Of a stretch of DNA of 64,000 nt, positions 53,068 through 61,169 are shown in pieces (position 1 is the first letter of the stretch; every line of letters starts with the position of its first letter). Source of the DNA: Halarcobacter bivalviorum (GTDB lineage Bacteria; Campylobacterota; Campylobacteria; Campylobacterales; Arcobacteraceae); contig NZ_CP031217.1 of assembly GCF_003346815.1 (NCBI RefSeq), positions 1,674,001 through 1,738,000 on the forward strand. Reading direction: 5' to 3'. Under the pieces are notes generated by a model, which had not been told where the DNA came from, did not search any database, and saw nothing but the letters and a program-made list of their open reading frames with translations. Position numbers and translations under genes: made by a program.

Positions 53068-54183
53068 TTATGGATTTACAGTTGCTTTAAAACCTGCTTG
53101 TCCATTTTTAATCTCTTTGATAACTGCTGATCTTGTTGCATTACCTTCATTATTAATAGTGATTTTCCCTGAAACACCATCAAAATTTGTAGTCTTTTTA
53201 ATTTCATTATTAACACAAATTGAATCAGTTGGATCTTCACATCTGTTCATTGCATCAATTAAGATATTATAAGTATCTGCTCCAAGTGCTGTAAATGAGT
53301 TAACCTCTTTTTTACCAGTCTCTTTTTCATGGAATTTAATAAATTCTGCTGAAGTTTGTGATGGAGGATTTGTATAATCAAAGAAGTCTGTAAACATATA
53401 ACCTTCTACTGACTCTCCACCTAAATCAATAAATGTTTGATTTGCAACACCATCTCCACTAAACATTGGTTTTTCTAAACCTAACTGTTTAGATTGTCTA
53501 GCAATCATAGAAGCTTCTGGATGATATAAAGGTAAAAATAAGAAGTCTGGATTTAATGTTTTAATTTGAGAAACAACTGCTTTAAAATCTTTGTCCCCAG
53601 ATGTAACTTTAATTTTCTTTAATAGTTTTCCACCATTATCTTTAAATGCTTTTTCAAAAGCTTTAGATAAACCTAAAGAGTAAACTTGTGCTTGGTCAAC
53701 TACAACAACTGCTGTCTTATAACCTTGCTCTTTTGCATAATTTGCAACTACTTCCCCTTGGAATGAATCAGTAAAACAAACTCTATTTGCAAATGTTCTT
53801 CTTGCTGTTAATTTATCATTTGTAGCAACAGAAGCAATTACTGGAACTTTTTTCTTGTCTGCAATTGCAATTGTTTGTGCTGTATTTGTAGATGTTAATG
53901 CACCTAAAATAGCTACTACATTATCAGATGAAATAAGTCTTGTCGTTGCATTTGCAGTTTCAACTTTATCACCTTTATTATCAATAAGTACTATTTTAAC
54001 TGTATCCCCATTTTTTAACGTAGGCTGTAGTTTGTGTGCTAACTCAACACCTAAGTTTGTTACTTGTCCGTATGCAGCTAAAGGACCTGACATAGGCATA
54101 ACTGCACCAACTTTAATCTCCTTTGCCATTGCTACACCAGCAGTTAATGCTGAAGCAAGAGCTAAACTAATTACTTTTTTCAT
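53068..54183 (-). CDS. livK: Branched-chain amino acid ABC transporter substrate-binding protein
   Basis: A 371-residue periplasmic binding protein: signal peptide of about 20 residues (cleaved after VAMA), then the two-lobe Leu/Ile/Val-binding fold (KVGAVMPMSGPLAAYGQ-like opening IKVGAVMPMSGPLAAYGQVT). It is first in the operon and is followed by a hairpin and livHMGF. The ligand could be any branched-chain or related amino acid. Confidence 0.92.
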   Translation of the reverse strand: MKKVISLALASALTAGVAMAKEIKVGAVMPMSGPLAAYGQVTNLGVELAHKLQPTLKNGDTVKIVLIDNKGDKVETANATTRLISSDNVVAILGALTSTNTAQTIAIADKKKVPVIASVATNDKLTARRTFANRVCFTDSFQGEVVANYAKEQGYKTAVVVVDQAQVYSLGLSKAFEKAFKDNGGKLLKKIKVTSGDKDFKAVVSQIKTLNPDFLFLPLYHPEASMIARQSKQLGLEKPMFSGDGVANQTFIDLGGESVEGYMFTDFFDYTNPPSQTSAEFIKFHEKETGKKEVNSFTALGADTYNILIDAMNRCEDPTDSICVNNEIKKTTNFDGVSGKITINNEGNATRSAVIKEIKNGQAGFKATVNP

Positions 54184-54254
54184 ACACTCTCCTTAAAAAA
54201 AATACTTAATACATTAGCATAAAAAAGCAAAAAGTTTTTATAAATTGTGTATAA

Positions 54255-54260
54255 ATTATA
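54255..54260 (-). promoter_or_regulatory. -10 box of the liv operon
   Basis: TATAAT on the minus strand, about 72 bases before the livK start, in an AT-rich gap after hypA. Confidence 0.5.
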
Positions 54261-54278
54261 GAAAAATAGTATAAAAAA

Positions 54279-54620
54279 TTAGTTCATTTCCAAACTCATT
54301 AAATACATATCCTCTCCATCTATAACTTTTACTTGTGTTGAGTTACATTTGGGACAAGCAAACTCATTTTTTTCAAGAGTTGATTCTTCATCACAGGATA
54401 AACAAGTAATTACAACTTTTTGTCTATTTATTATAAAGTCGGCATTTTCACATACTGTTTTCTCTTTAAATGTATCAAATGCAGTTTGTAATAAGTCTGG
54501 TTCTACTCCTGATAATACTCCTATTTTAACAATAACTTTTGTTACATTTGTTGATTCATTTTGTCTTGCATGCTCTTCACAAGACTCTAAAAGTGATTGA
54601 ACAATTGAATATTCATGCAT
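54279..54620 (-). CDS. hypA: Hydrogenase nickel-insertion protein HypA
   Basis: A 113-residue nickel chaperone with the N-terminal Ni-binding MHE (His2, Glu3) and a zinc site of two CxxC pairs (Cys73/Cys76 and Cys89/Cys92). It passes nickel to the large subunit with HypB. It is the last gene of the hyp operon and overlaps hypX by eight bases. Confidence 0.94.
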   Translation of the reverse strand: MHEYSIVQSLLESCEEHARQNESTNVTKVIVKIGVLSGVEPDLLQTAFDTFKEKTVCENADFIINRQKVVITCLSCDEESTLEKNEFACPKCNSTQVKVIDGEDMYLMSLEMN

Positions 54621-56265
54621 TTGATAACTCCTTTAATCTTTCTAAACTCTCTTTATGCTCTTTTTTATAAATGAACTCATTTCTTAATTTATGAAAGGTA
54701 CTACTCTTATCCCAAAATTCTGGATACATTATTTTTAGTTCTTTCTCTTTACATAATTCTATCTTAGACTCATTTTCAAAAAGAAAATCACTCTTTTTTT
54801 CTATAAAAATTTCAAAACTCTCTTCATCTTCGATTAGGCTTTGACAAAACTTTTCTAAGTTTTGTTCATAGTCCTCTTCTTTATATACCTCATCAAGCAT
54901 TCCTATCTCTTTTGCTCTTTTACTTCCTATAGGAATAGTTTTTGTAAGAATCTCATCAGCTACACTTTTTTCTACTCTTTTATAAAAAGTATATGTATGA
55001 TATTCACTGCCAGTTAATCCCATAGTTTTATAATGAGGATTAAAAACTACGCCCTCTTTTGCAATAGTATAATCACAGCTAAGTCCTAAAAAAACTCCCC
55101 CTGCTCCAGAGTTCTTTGAAAAAGAGGCAACTGTTATAATATCTTCTGCAAAAAGAATTGATTTAACTACATCATTCATTGCATTTATATTACTCCAGCC
55201 ATCTTCTCCTTGTTTTTTACTATCTTCAAGAATATTAAGATGTATTCCATTTGAAAAGAACTCTTCTCCTCCACAAAGAACTAGAACTTTACAATTCTCT
55301 TTTAAAAAATCAATTGCATATTTTAGTCTTATTGCTTGTTCTGAATTCATAGCTCCATTATGAAAATTAAAATATAAGTAAGCAATCTCAGCTTCTCTTT
55401 TTACATATATCTCATAAAAGGTTTCTTCTTTATTTTCTAGGATTAAAGGTATTCTTTGTTCTTTTACACCTTTTAACTTCTCTTTTAAAACATAAGTAGC
55501 AGGTAATTTAAACCTATTCTCTTCTTTTAAATGACTTATCCAAACAGCTCCATCAATTGTTCCAACACAAATAGCTCCATCTCTTTTAGCTATTATCTCT
55601 TTGGGTTTGCCTCTAAAATTACTCTCTTTGTGTACTCCATAAAGAAAACAAGTGATTCCAAAAAACTCCTCTTTTACGCCAGGATAAGAGTCGCTCATAT
55701 TTATTTTTTTGATAATATCTTGAGTTGTATCTTTTTCCCAAACTATTTTTCTATTCTCTTGTGTTAATCTTGGATGTATCTCATTTTTTATTTGTGGTAT
55801 GGGTTTAAACTCTGTGTTTTTTAGATTAATAAGTAACTCTTTTAAAGCTTTTGAAGTAGCATCACAAACTTCATTTCTATAGATTGAAGCTTTACTTGTA
55901 TCTCTCATAAAAAAGTTAGAACTTGCATAAATATCTCCTGCATCTAACTCTTCATTTGCTTTTAATATTACCACACCCCATTGTTTTTTTTCATCATTAA
56001 TAGCATGGTCTAAAGATTGATGACCTCTATCTCCAATAATTCCAGGGTGTAAAATAAAAGTAGAATAGTTTGAAGTTATATCTTCTTTTAAATACTCTTT
56101 TAAAAAGGGACAAAAAATAAGTGAAGGGTTAAACTCTTTTATCTCTTCTATTAAGTTTTCTTGTGAAGATAAACATATACGAACTTCATAGTTTAACTCT
56201 TTTAATTCACAAAATACTCTTTGAGATAAGGAATTAAAAGAGCTAATAAGAAGTAGGATTTTCAT
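54613..56265 (-). CDS. hypX: Hydrogenase maturation protein HypX (CO-ligand synthesis)
   Basis: A 550-residue two-part enzyme: an N-terminal formyltransferase-like region (about 1-270, with HPGIIGDRGHQSLDHAI) and a C-terminal enoyl-CoA hydratase-like region (about 290-520, with CGGEEFFSNGIHLN and NSGAGGVFLGLSCDY). In aerobic hydrogen oxidisers HypX makes the active-site CO from a formyl-tetrahydrofolate one-carbon unit. It lies between hypE (eight-base gap) and hypA, so it is part of the maturation operon. Its presence suggests hydrogenase assembly in the presence of oxygen. Confidence 0.88.
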   Translation of the reverse strand: MKILLLISSFNSLSQRVFCELKELNYEVRICLSSQENLIEEIKEFNPSLIFCPFLKEYLKEDITSNYSTFILHPGIIGDRGHQSLDHAINDEKKQWGVVILKANEELDAGDIYASSNFFMRDTSKASIYRNEVCDATSKALKELLINLKNTEFKPIPQIKNEIHPRLTQENRKIVWEKDTTQDIIKKINMSDSYPGVKEEFFGITCFLYGVHKESNFRGKPKEIIAKRDGAICVGTIDGAVWISHLKEENRFKLPATYVLKEKLKGVKEQRIPLILENKEETFYEIYVKREAEIAYLYFNFHNGAMNSEQAIRLKYAIDFLKENCKVLVLCGGEEFFSNGIHLNILEDSKKQGEDGWSNINAMNDVVKSILFAEDIITVASFSKNSGAGGVFLGLSCDYTIAKEGVVFNPHYKTMGLTGSEYHTYTFYKRVEKSVADEILTKTIPIGSKRAKEIGMLDEVYKEEDYEQNLEKFCQSLIEDEESFEIFIEKKSDFLFENESKIELCKEKELKIMYPEFWDKSSTFHKLRNEFIYKKEHKESLERLKELSNA

Positions 56266-56273
56266 CTAAACTC

Positions 56274-57263
56274 TTAACAAATTCTTGGTAGTAATTCACC
56301 AGTTGGTAACTCTAAAAATCTTTTTGTTCCCCAAGCAGAGTTTAATACAACTTTTCCAAGATGTTCAGCAGATACAGAACCTATAATTGAAGCTGTTTCA
56401 TTTGTCTGTTTTAAAATCTCTAAAGCTTTTTGTGCATCTTCATTTTTAATAGCAAGTACAAATGTTCCTTCATTTGCTAAAGCCATTGCTTCAAAACCAA
56501 GTAATTCACAAATACCAGTTACCTCATCAGATATTGGAATAGAAGCCTCTTCTACTTCGATACAGATATTAGATTGTTTTGCCCACTCATTTAAAACGGC
56601 ACTAACTCCACCTCTTGTAGCATCTCTTAAAGCAGTTATTTTAAGGTCTGCATCAATTAAAGCTTTTACTTGTGGATAAAGTGAAGCACAATCAGATTTT
56701 AGGTTTGTATTCATATCAATACCTTCTCTGCTTGCAAAAATAGTTGCTCCATGTGCTCCTATATCTCTGCTTACTAAGATAGTATCTTCACTTGTAATAT
56801 TGTTTGAACTAATACCTTTATATTGTATTTCTCCAATACCAGTTGTATTTATAAAGATTTTATCTACACTACCTCTTGGTACTACCTTTGTATCACCACT
56901 TACAATAATTGCACCATTTACTTCAAGCTCCTCTTTCATACTCTTTACAATCTTGTCTAAAGTTCTTTTATCAAAACCCTCTTCAATAATAACAGAGCAA
57001 GTTAAATATTTAGGTTTTGCACCCATCATAGCTAAGTCATTACAAGTTCCACAAATGGCTAATTTTCCTATATCTGCTCCATTGAAAAATAGAGGGCTTA
57101 CAGTAAAAGAGTCAGTTGAAAAAGCTAAATTACCATCTTCAATAACTGCTGCATCTTCACTTTTGTCTAAAATATCATTTTTAAAGGCTTTATAAAAAAC
57201 CTTTGAAATAAGTTCATTGTTCTCTTGTCCACCGTTTCCATGGGCTAAAGTTATTGTTTTCAT
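56274..57263 (-). CDS. hypE: Hydrogenase maturation protein HypE
   Basis: A 329-residue PurM-like enzyme that dehydrates thiocarboxamide on its own C-terminal cysteine to make the cyanide ligand. The C-terminus is intact: it ends PRIC with the carrier Cys329. The N-terminal LAHGNGGQENNELISKVF is typical. It follows hypD across a 186-base gap with a nested inverted repeat. Confidence 0.94.
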   Translation of the reverse strand: MKTITLAHGNGGQENNELISKVFYKAFKNDILDKSEDAAVIEDGNLAFSTDSFTVSPLFFNGADIGKLAICGTCNDLAMMGAKPKYLTCSVIIEEGFDKRTLDKIVKSMKEELEVNGAIIVSGDTKVVPRGSVDKIFINTTGIGEIQYKGISSNNITSEDTILVSRDIGAHGATIFASREGIDMNTNLKSDCASLYPQVKALIDADLKITALRDATRGGVSAVLNEWAKQSNICIEVEEASIPISDEVTGICELLGFEAMALANEGTFVLAIKNEDAQKALEILKQTNETASIIGSVSAEHLGKVVLNSAWGTKRFLELPTGELLPRIC

Positions 57264-57305
57264 TTCTTTTCTCTTTAACTATTTATTCTTAATTATTCTT
57301 CTTAT

Positions 57306-57453
57306 ATAAAAGGATAGTAGATTTTATATTTTATTTCTAGTTCAAGACAGAGCTAAAAATTTAAGTAGAAGTTTACTTCTAGTAAATGACTATTTAAATT
57401 TTTAGATTCAACGATGAAATAATATATAAAGATGAAGTCTAATATCCTTTTAT
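57306..57453. repeat. Nested inverted-repeat element between hypD and hypE
   Basis: Three nested pairs: an outer pair ATAAAAGGATAGTAGA (57306-57321) with 57438-57453, 15 of 16 complementary; a middle pair CTAAAAATTTAA (57353-57364) with 57394-57405, perfect; and an inner hairpin TAGAAGT-TT-ACTTCTA (57366-57381). It begins 43 bases past the hypE start and ends at the hypD stop codon. It could be an RNA processing or attenuation structure, or a remnant of a small inverted-repeat element. Confidence 0.75.
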
Positions 57454-58595
57454 AAGAGATTACCATATTTATAGTATGCCGCACAAGCACCTTCACTGCT
57501 CACCATACAAGAACCAATAGGAGTACTTGGTTTACATGCTGTTCCAAAAATAGTACACTCAGGAGGAGTTGCCATTCCCCTTAAAATATCTCCACAAATA
57601 CAAAGTTTATGGTCTTCTATTTCCCCTATAGGTAAAATATCTTTATAAATATGTTCTGCATCATATGTTAAATATTCATCTCTAAGTTTAAGTCCAGAAT
57701 CTTTGATATTTCCTAAACCTCTCCATTTAAATAAAGAGCTTTTTTTAAAATATTTATTGATTAATTCTTGTGCTTTTATATTTCCCTCATAAGAGACTAA
57801 TCTTTTATACTCTATTTCAAGTTCACATCTATTTTCAATAAATTGTTTAATTATCATTAAGATTGATTGCATTACATCTACTGGCTCAAAACCTGCAACT
57901 ACTACTGGTTTATTATAATCTCTTGGAAACTCTTCATATATTTTACTTCCACTAATAACAGAAACATGAGAAGGTCCTAAAAAAGCATCTATTTGATGGT
58001 TATATGAATCAACATGTTCATCTCTACTATCTATCAACTCTTTCATTACCTCAGGAACTGTCACATGATTTATATGAAAGTATATATTTTTTATATCTTG
58101 TTTTATTACAACATCTAATAAAGCAGCAGTCATAGGTGTAGTTGTCTCAAAACCAATAGCAAAGAAGATAACTTTTTTATTTGGATTTTCATTTGCAATT
58201 TTTATGCAATCCATAGGAGAGTATACAAATCTTACATCAGCACCTTTACTTCTTGCATCTTGCAGACTTCCATTACTTCCAGGTACTTTTATCATATCCC
58301 CTAAAGTTACTAAGATTACATCCTCTTGCATACTTAAAATATATGCATGGTCTATTCTCTCTTTTGGCATAATACAAACAGGACATCCAGGACCATGTAT
58401 AAAGTTTATGTTTGAAGGTAATAATTGAGGTATTCCATACTTCATAATAGTATGAGTATGTCCACCACAAACCTCCATAATATTTATTGGTTTTTCAAGT
58501 TTTTTAGCATCTTCTTCAATGATTTTTTTAAAAGCTTTTATTGTCTCAGGGTCTCTAAACCCATCATATAAATCCTTTAGCTTTAATTGACTCAT
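57450..58595 (-). CDS. hypD: Hydrogenase maturation protein HypD
   Basis: A 381-residue iron-sulfur scaffold for assembly of Fe(CN)2CO with HypC. Conserved cysteines are all present: CGGHTHTIMKYGI (early), GPGCPVCIMP, and a C-terminal CICGDILRGMATPPEC...C...C...C set. The start at 58595, one base after the hypC stop, is chosen because GAGG precedes it in hypC; the frame could extend nine codons. Confidence 0.93.
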   Translation of the reverse strand: MSQLKLKDLYDGFRDPETIKAFKKIIEEDAKKLEKPINIMEVCGGHTHTIMKYGIPQLLPSNINFIHGPGCPVCIMPKERIDHAYILSMQEDVILVTLGDMIKVPGSNGSLQDARSKGADVRFVYSPMDCIKIANENPNKKVIFFAIGFETTTPMTAALLDVVIKQDIKNIYFHINHVTVPEVMKELIDSRDEHVDSYNHQIDAFLGPSHVSVISGSKIYEEFPRDYNKPVVVAGFEPVDVMQSILMIIKQFIENRCELEIEYKRLVSYEGNIKAQELINKYFKKSSLFKWRGLGNIKDSGLKLRDEYLTYDAEHIYKDILPIGEIEDHKLCICGDILRGMATPPECTIFGTACKPSTPIGSCMVSSEGACAAYYKYGNLL

Positions 58596-58596
58596 T

Positions 58597-58881
58597 TTAG
58601 CCTCTATTTGCGCAAGCATCATCTTCTAGTATAGCTTGCCTACGCTCCTCTTCTTCCATTTTTTCTATTATTTCTTTATAAACTTCCAAAGAGGCTAAAG
58701 CATCCTCTTCATCTATTTTATTCATTGCAAAACCAATATGGATTAATACATAATCTCCAACAACAACTGGTTGATCTATTAAGTCTAAAGAAGCTTTTCT
58801 TTCAACTCCCATAGTATCTACAGTTGCAATATTATTCTCCTCATCTATATGAGTTACTTTTGAAGGGATTGATAAACACAC
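58597..58881 (-). CDS. hypC: Hydrogenase assembly chaperone HypC
   Basis: A 94-residue chaperone beginning MCLSIPSKV with essential Cys2. The start codon is GTG at 58881, preceded by AAGGAG. The first half is the HypC barrel; the last ~35 residues are an acidic helix. It binds HypD and the hydrogenase large-subunit precursor. Confidence 0.93.
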   Translation of the reverse strand: MCLSIPSKVTHIDEENNIATVDTMGVERKASLDLIDQPVVVGDYVLIHIGFAMNKIDEEDALASLEVYKEIIEKMEEEERRQAILEDDACANRG

Positions 58882-58903
58882 CTTTTAATTCTCCTTAAAA
58901 AAT

Positions 58904-59044
58904 GTCCCATTATCGGTGCCTAAAAAAATCATCAGATTTTTTTAGGGTACCTTGCAAGGGACCTATATATTTAATAACTTCTTTTACCAATGGAAATAAA
59001 TTCCATTTAAAGAAGCAAACTCTAAAGGGCGTAATGAATTACGC
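58904..59044. repeat. Three hairpins filling the hypB-hypC gap
   Basis: Three structures in order: (1) a perfect 12-bp stem CCTAAAAAAATC (58919-58930) with 58935-58946, enclosed by GTCCC/GGGAC (58904-58908/58958-58962); (2) CTTCTTT (58978-58984) with AAAGAAG (59009-59015) enclosing ATGGAA/TTCCAT (58990-58995/59001-59006); (3) GCGTAAT-GA-ATTACGC (59029-59044), directly beside the hypB stop. None is a normal terminator on the minus strand. They may stabilise or process the hyp mRNA. Confidence 0.7.
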
Positions 59045-59833
59045 TTATCTCATCTTTCTTTTAAAATTAATCCACTCAACAACAGCTTTTAAACTATCTT
59101 CATCTTTTGTAGAAACTTCTAAAATATCAACGCTTGGTTTTAATTTTCTTGCACACTCTTTCTCTTTTTCTAAATCATATTCAAAATATGGAAGTAAGTC
59201 TACTTTTGTAAACAGAATTAAATCAGCAGTTCTAAACATTACTGGATACTTAGCAATTTTATCTTCCCCTTCTGGTACAGATACTAAAACTATATTTAAA
59301 TGAGTTCCCACATCATAAGAAGCTGGACAAACTAAGTTACCAACATTTTCTACAAAACATACATCTAAGTCCTCTAAAGGCATATCATGTAAACCTTTAT
59401 GAACCATAAAGGCATCTAAGTGACAAGCACTTCCTGTTTGAATTTGAACAGCTTTAATTCCCTTTGCTTTTAATCTATCAGCATCTTTATTTGTCTCTAA
59501 ATCCCCTTCAACTACACCAAATTTAAAATCAACTAAAGGTGCTAAATGCTCTAGTAGAGTTGTTTTTCCACTTCCTGGGCTTGACATAAGATTGATACCT
59601 AAAACATTTTGTTTATCAAAATGTGCTCTATTATGAGCAGCTTCATGGTCATTTTTATCTAAAATCTTTTTTATAACTGCAACTGTTTTACTATCATTTA
59701 ATTGTGGGTTATGATGAAGTGTTTCATGAGCAGCTTGATGAGAAGCTGAATCAGAATGACTATGGTCATGAGAGTGTTCATGACTATGATGATGGTGATG
59801 GTCTGTGATGCTACAACCGCAATCTTTACACAT
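59045..59833 (-). CDS. hypB: Hydrogenase nickel-incorporation GTPase HypB
   Basis: A 262-residue GTPase. N-terminal CXXCGC (MCKDCGCS) and a histidine-rich nickel-storage stretch (about residues 12-27) precede the G domain with P-loop SSPGSGKTT (84-92) and later switch motifs. The start at 59833 is clear from the family N-terminus and AAGGAA upstream; the frame extends 52 codons further without meaning. It is the first gene of the hyp operon, divergent from the transposase-like gene. Confidence 0.94.
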   Translation of the reverse strand: MCKDCGCSITDHHHHHSHEHSHDHSHSDSASHQAAHETLHHNPQLNDSKTVAVIKKILDKNDHEAAHNRAHFDKQNVLGINLMSSPGSGKTTLLEHLAPLVDFKFGVVEGDLETNKDADRLKAKGIKAVQIQTGSACHLDAFMVHKGLHDMPLEDLDVCFVENVGNLVCPASYDVGTHLNIVLVSVPEGEDKIAKYPVMFRTADLILFTKVDLLPYFEYDLEKEKECARKLKPSVDILEVSTKDEDSLKAVVEWINFKRKMR

Positions 59834-59846
59834 ATTTTTTCCTTTT

Positions 59847-59860
59847 AATGAATATTCATT
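59847..59860. promoter_or_regulatory. 14-bp palindrome in the hypB promoter
   Basis: AATGAATATTCATT, a perfect palindrome, lies between a TATATA -10-like sequence (about 59864-59872 on the minus strand, in TGCTATATATA) and the hypB ribosome-binding site. A regulator binding here would affect the hyp operon and possibly the divergent gene. Confidence 0.45.
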
Positions 59861-59953
59861 TATATATAGCAGTTTATTTACAGAAAACTGAAATTTAGCT
59901 AATATCATCCTAGACTTATGTACTTTTAGGACAAAAATAGTAGAATTGTTACC

Positions 59954-60604
59954 ATGATAAAAAGATGTCCCTTTTGCAACAACAAACATTTATATGACTT
60001 ACAAGACAATTACAAAAAATGCTCCTTTTGTAAAAGAAAGTTTTCTGTAAAAAAATTCGAAACAGATATTAATGTAATAGAGTTTTTTTGTAATCAAGTT
60101 AGTGCAAACAAATGTGCAAAACTTTTAAATGTAAATTACCGTACAATCAAAAATAGATATGACCTTTTTAGAAAACTTATTGCAAACTATCTAGAAGATG
60201 CTTATCATTCTTCAATCAAAGATAATAGTTCATATGAAGAGTTTTATTATTTTACAGATAAACAGAAAAAAATCAAAAAAAAGTCTTTATACAATGCAAT
60301 AAATATTATAGGTTTTTATTCAAATGAAAAAATCTATACTCTACTTATGCCAAAACTTCCAGTTTATAACAATGAAGAAGACAACAAAACTTTTGAAAAC
60401 TTTTTAAGATGGCATAAAGTTTTTTCAAAAGATTCATACTCTACTCCTTTAAATATTTTTTGGAAATATTTAGAAAAGAATCTTCGTAAGTATAAAGGAA
60501 TAGATGAAGAAAACTTCTTCTTCTATTTAAAAGAGTGTGAATTCAAATTTAATTATCTACAAAATGAGCAAATAAAAATCCTAAAAAATCTATACTTTAA
60601 TTAG
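59954..60604 (+). CDS. Zinc-ribbon/HTH protein related to IS1595-family transposases, catalytic core degraded
   Basis: A 216-residue protein. An N-terminal zinc ribbon (Cys5/Cys8 and Cys23/Cys26), a helix-turn-helix (about 40-75, SANKCAKLLNVNYRTIKNRY), a shrunken middle and a C-terminus LNIFWKYLEKNLRKYKGID then FFFYLKECEFKFN that match the end of ISXO2/IS1595 transposases. The expected DDE acids and GG-rich core are not present: the first position reads YEEFYYF and the second Asp region is missing. No terminal inverted repeats were found. It is divergent from hypB, so it may be a domesticated DNA-binding regulator. Confidence 0.65.
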   Translation: MIKRCPFCNNKHLYDLQDNYKKCSFCKRKFSVKKFETDINVIEFFCNQVSANKCAKLLNVNYRTIKNRYDLFRKLIANYLEDAYHSSIKDNSSYEEFYYFTDKQKKIKKKSLYNAINIIGFYSNEKIYTLLMPKLPVYNNEEDNKTFENFLRWHKVFSKDSYSTPLNIFWKYLEKNLRKYKGIDEENFFFYLKECEFKFNYLQNEQIKILKNLYFN

Positions 60605-60679
60605 TACACTTAATTTCCACTCTAAACAAAGTATAATCCTTTTACAATATAATTTCATAAAAAGTTGAGGAAAAATTAG

Positions 60680-60979
60680 ATGCTTAGTAATGCTTTAGGA
60701 CGATTTAGAGTAATTTCTGCTATTGAAGGTTTATCATTTTTAATTTTAGTATTTATAGCTATGCCAATAAAATATATTGGTGGAGAACCATCATTAGTTA
60801 AAATTGTAGGAATGGCTCACGGAGTTTTATTTATTATTTTTATGATTTCTCTTTTAGAAGCAAAAATTAAAGAAGAGTGGGAAAATGGATTTATTTTACA
60901 ACTATTTGTTTTATCTTTAATTCCTTTTGGAGCTTTTATTATTGAAAGAAGAGTAAAGCCTCTTAAAATCAATAGTTAA
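60680..60979 (+). CDS. DUF3817 small membrane protein
   Basis: A 99-residue protein with three hydrophobic segments and the family plan FRVISAIEGLSFLILVFIAM and MPIKYIGGEPSLVKIVGMAH, then GVLFIIFMISLLEA. The function is unknown; relatives sit in diverse contexts. TGAGG lies before the start, and it is closed by a good terminator. Confidence 0.88.
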   Translation: MLSNALGRFRVISAIEGLSFLILVFIAMPIKYIGGEPSLVKIVGMAHGVLFIIFMISLLEAKIKEEWENGFILQLFVLSLIPFGAFIIERRVKPLKINS

Positions 60980-61000
60980 GCTACATAATTCCTACATAAT

Positions 61001-61024
61001 AAAACCACTAAAAAAGTGGTTTTA
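61001..61024 (+). terminator. Terminator after the DUF3817 gene
   Basis: A 9-bp stem (AAAACCACT, 61001-61009; mate 61015-61023) with a five-base A loop and T-rich tail. Confidence 0.75.
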
Positions 61025-61169
61025 TTATTAATTTGTTATCTTTATAATATATTCTAATATTTATAATCAAAATACCTTATTTTTAAGCTAGTTTTTTTAT
61101 TTTTTAATTATTATTTTACTTTTTATTAATTCTTTTTGATATTCATTATCAATTTTAATCGGAGTAAAA

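Noticed and set aside
58902-59303. Plus-strand frame over the hypB-hypC gap and hypB.
   Set aside because: It runs antisense to the clear hypB G domain and its peptide has no family features.
59834-59989. A 52-codon N-terminal extension of hypB.
   Set aside because: The family N-terminus MCKDCGC with AAGGAA upstream starts at 59833; the extension would cover the promoter and the divergent gene start.
59834-60680. Active IS1595-type insertion sequence around the transposase-like gene.
   Set aside because: No terminal inverted repeats or target duplication were seen on either side and the catalytic acids are missing.
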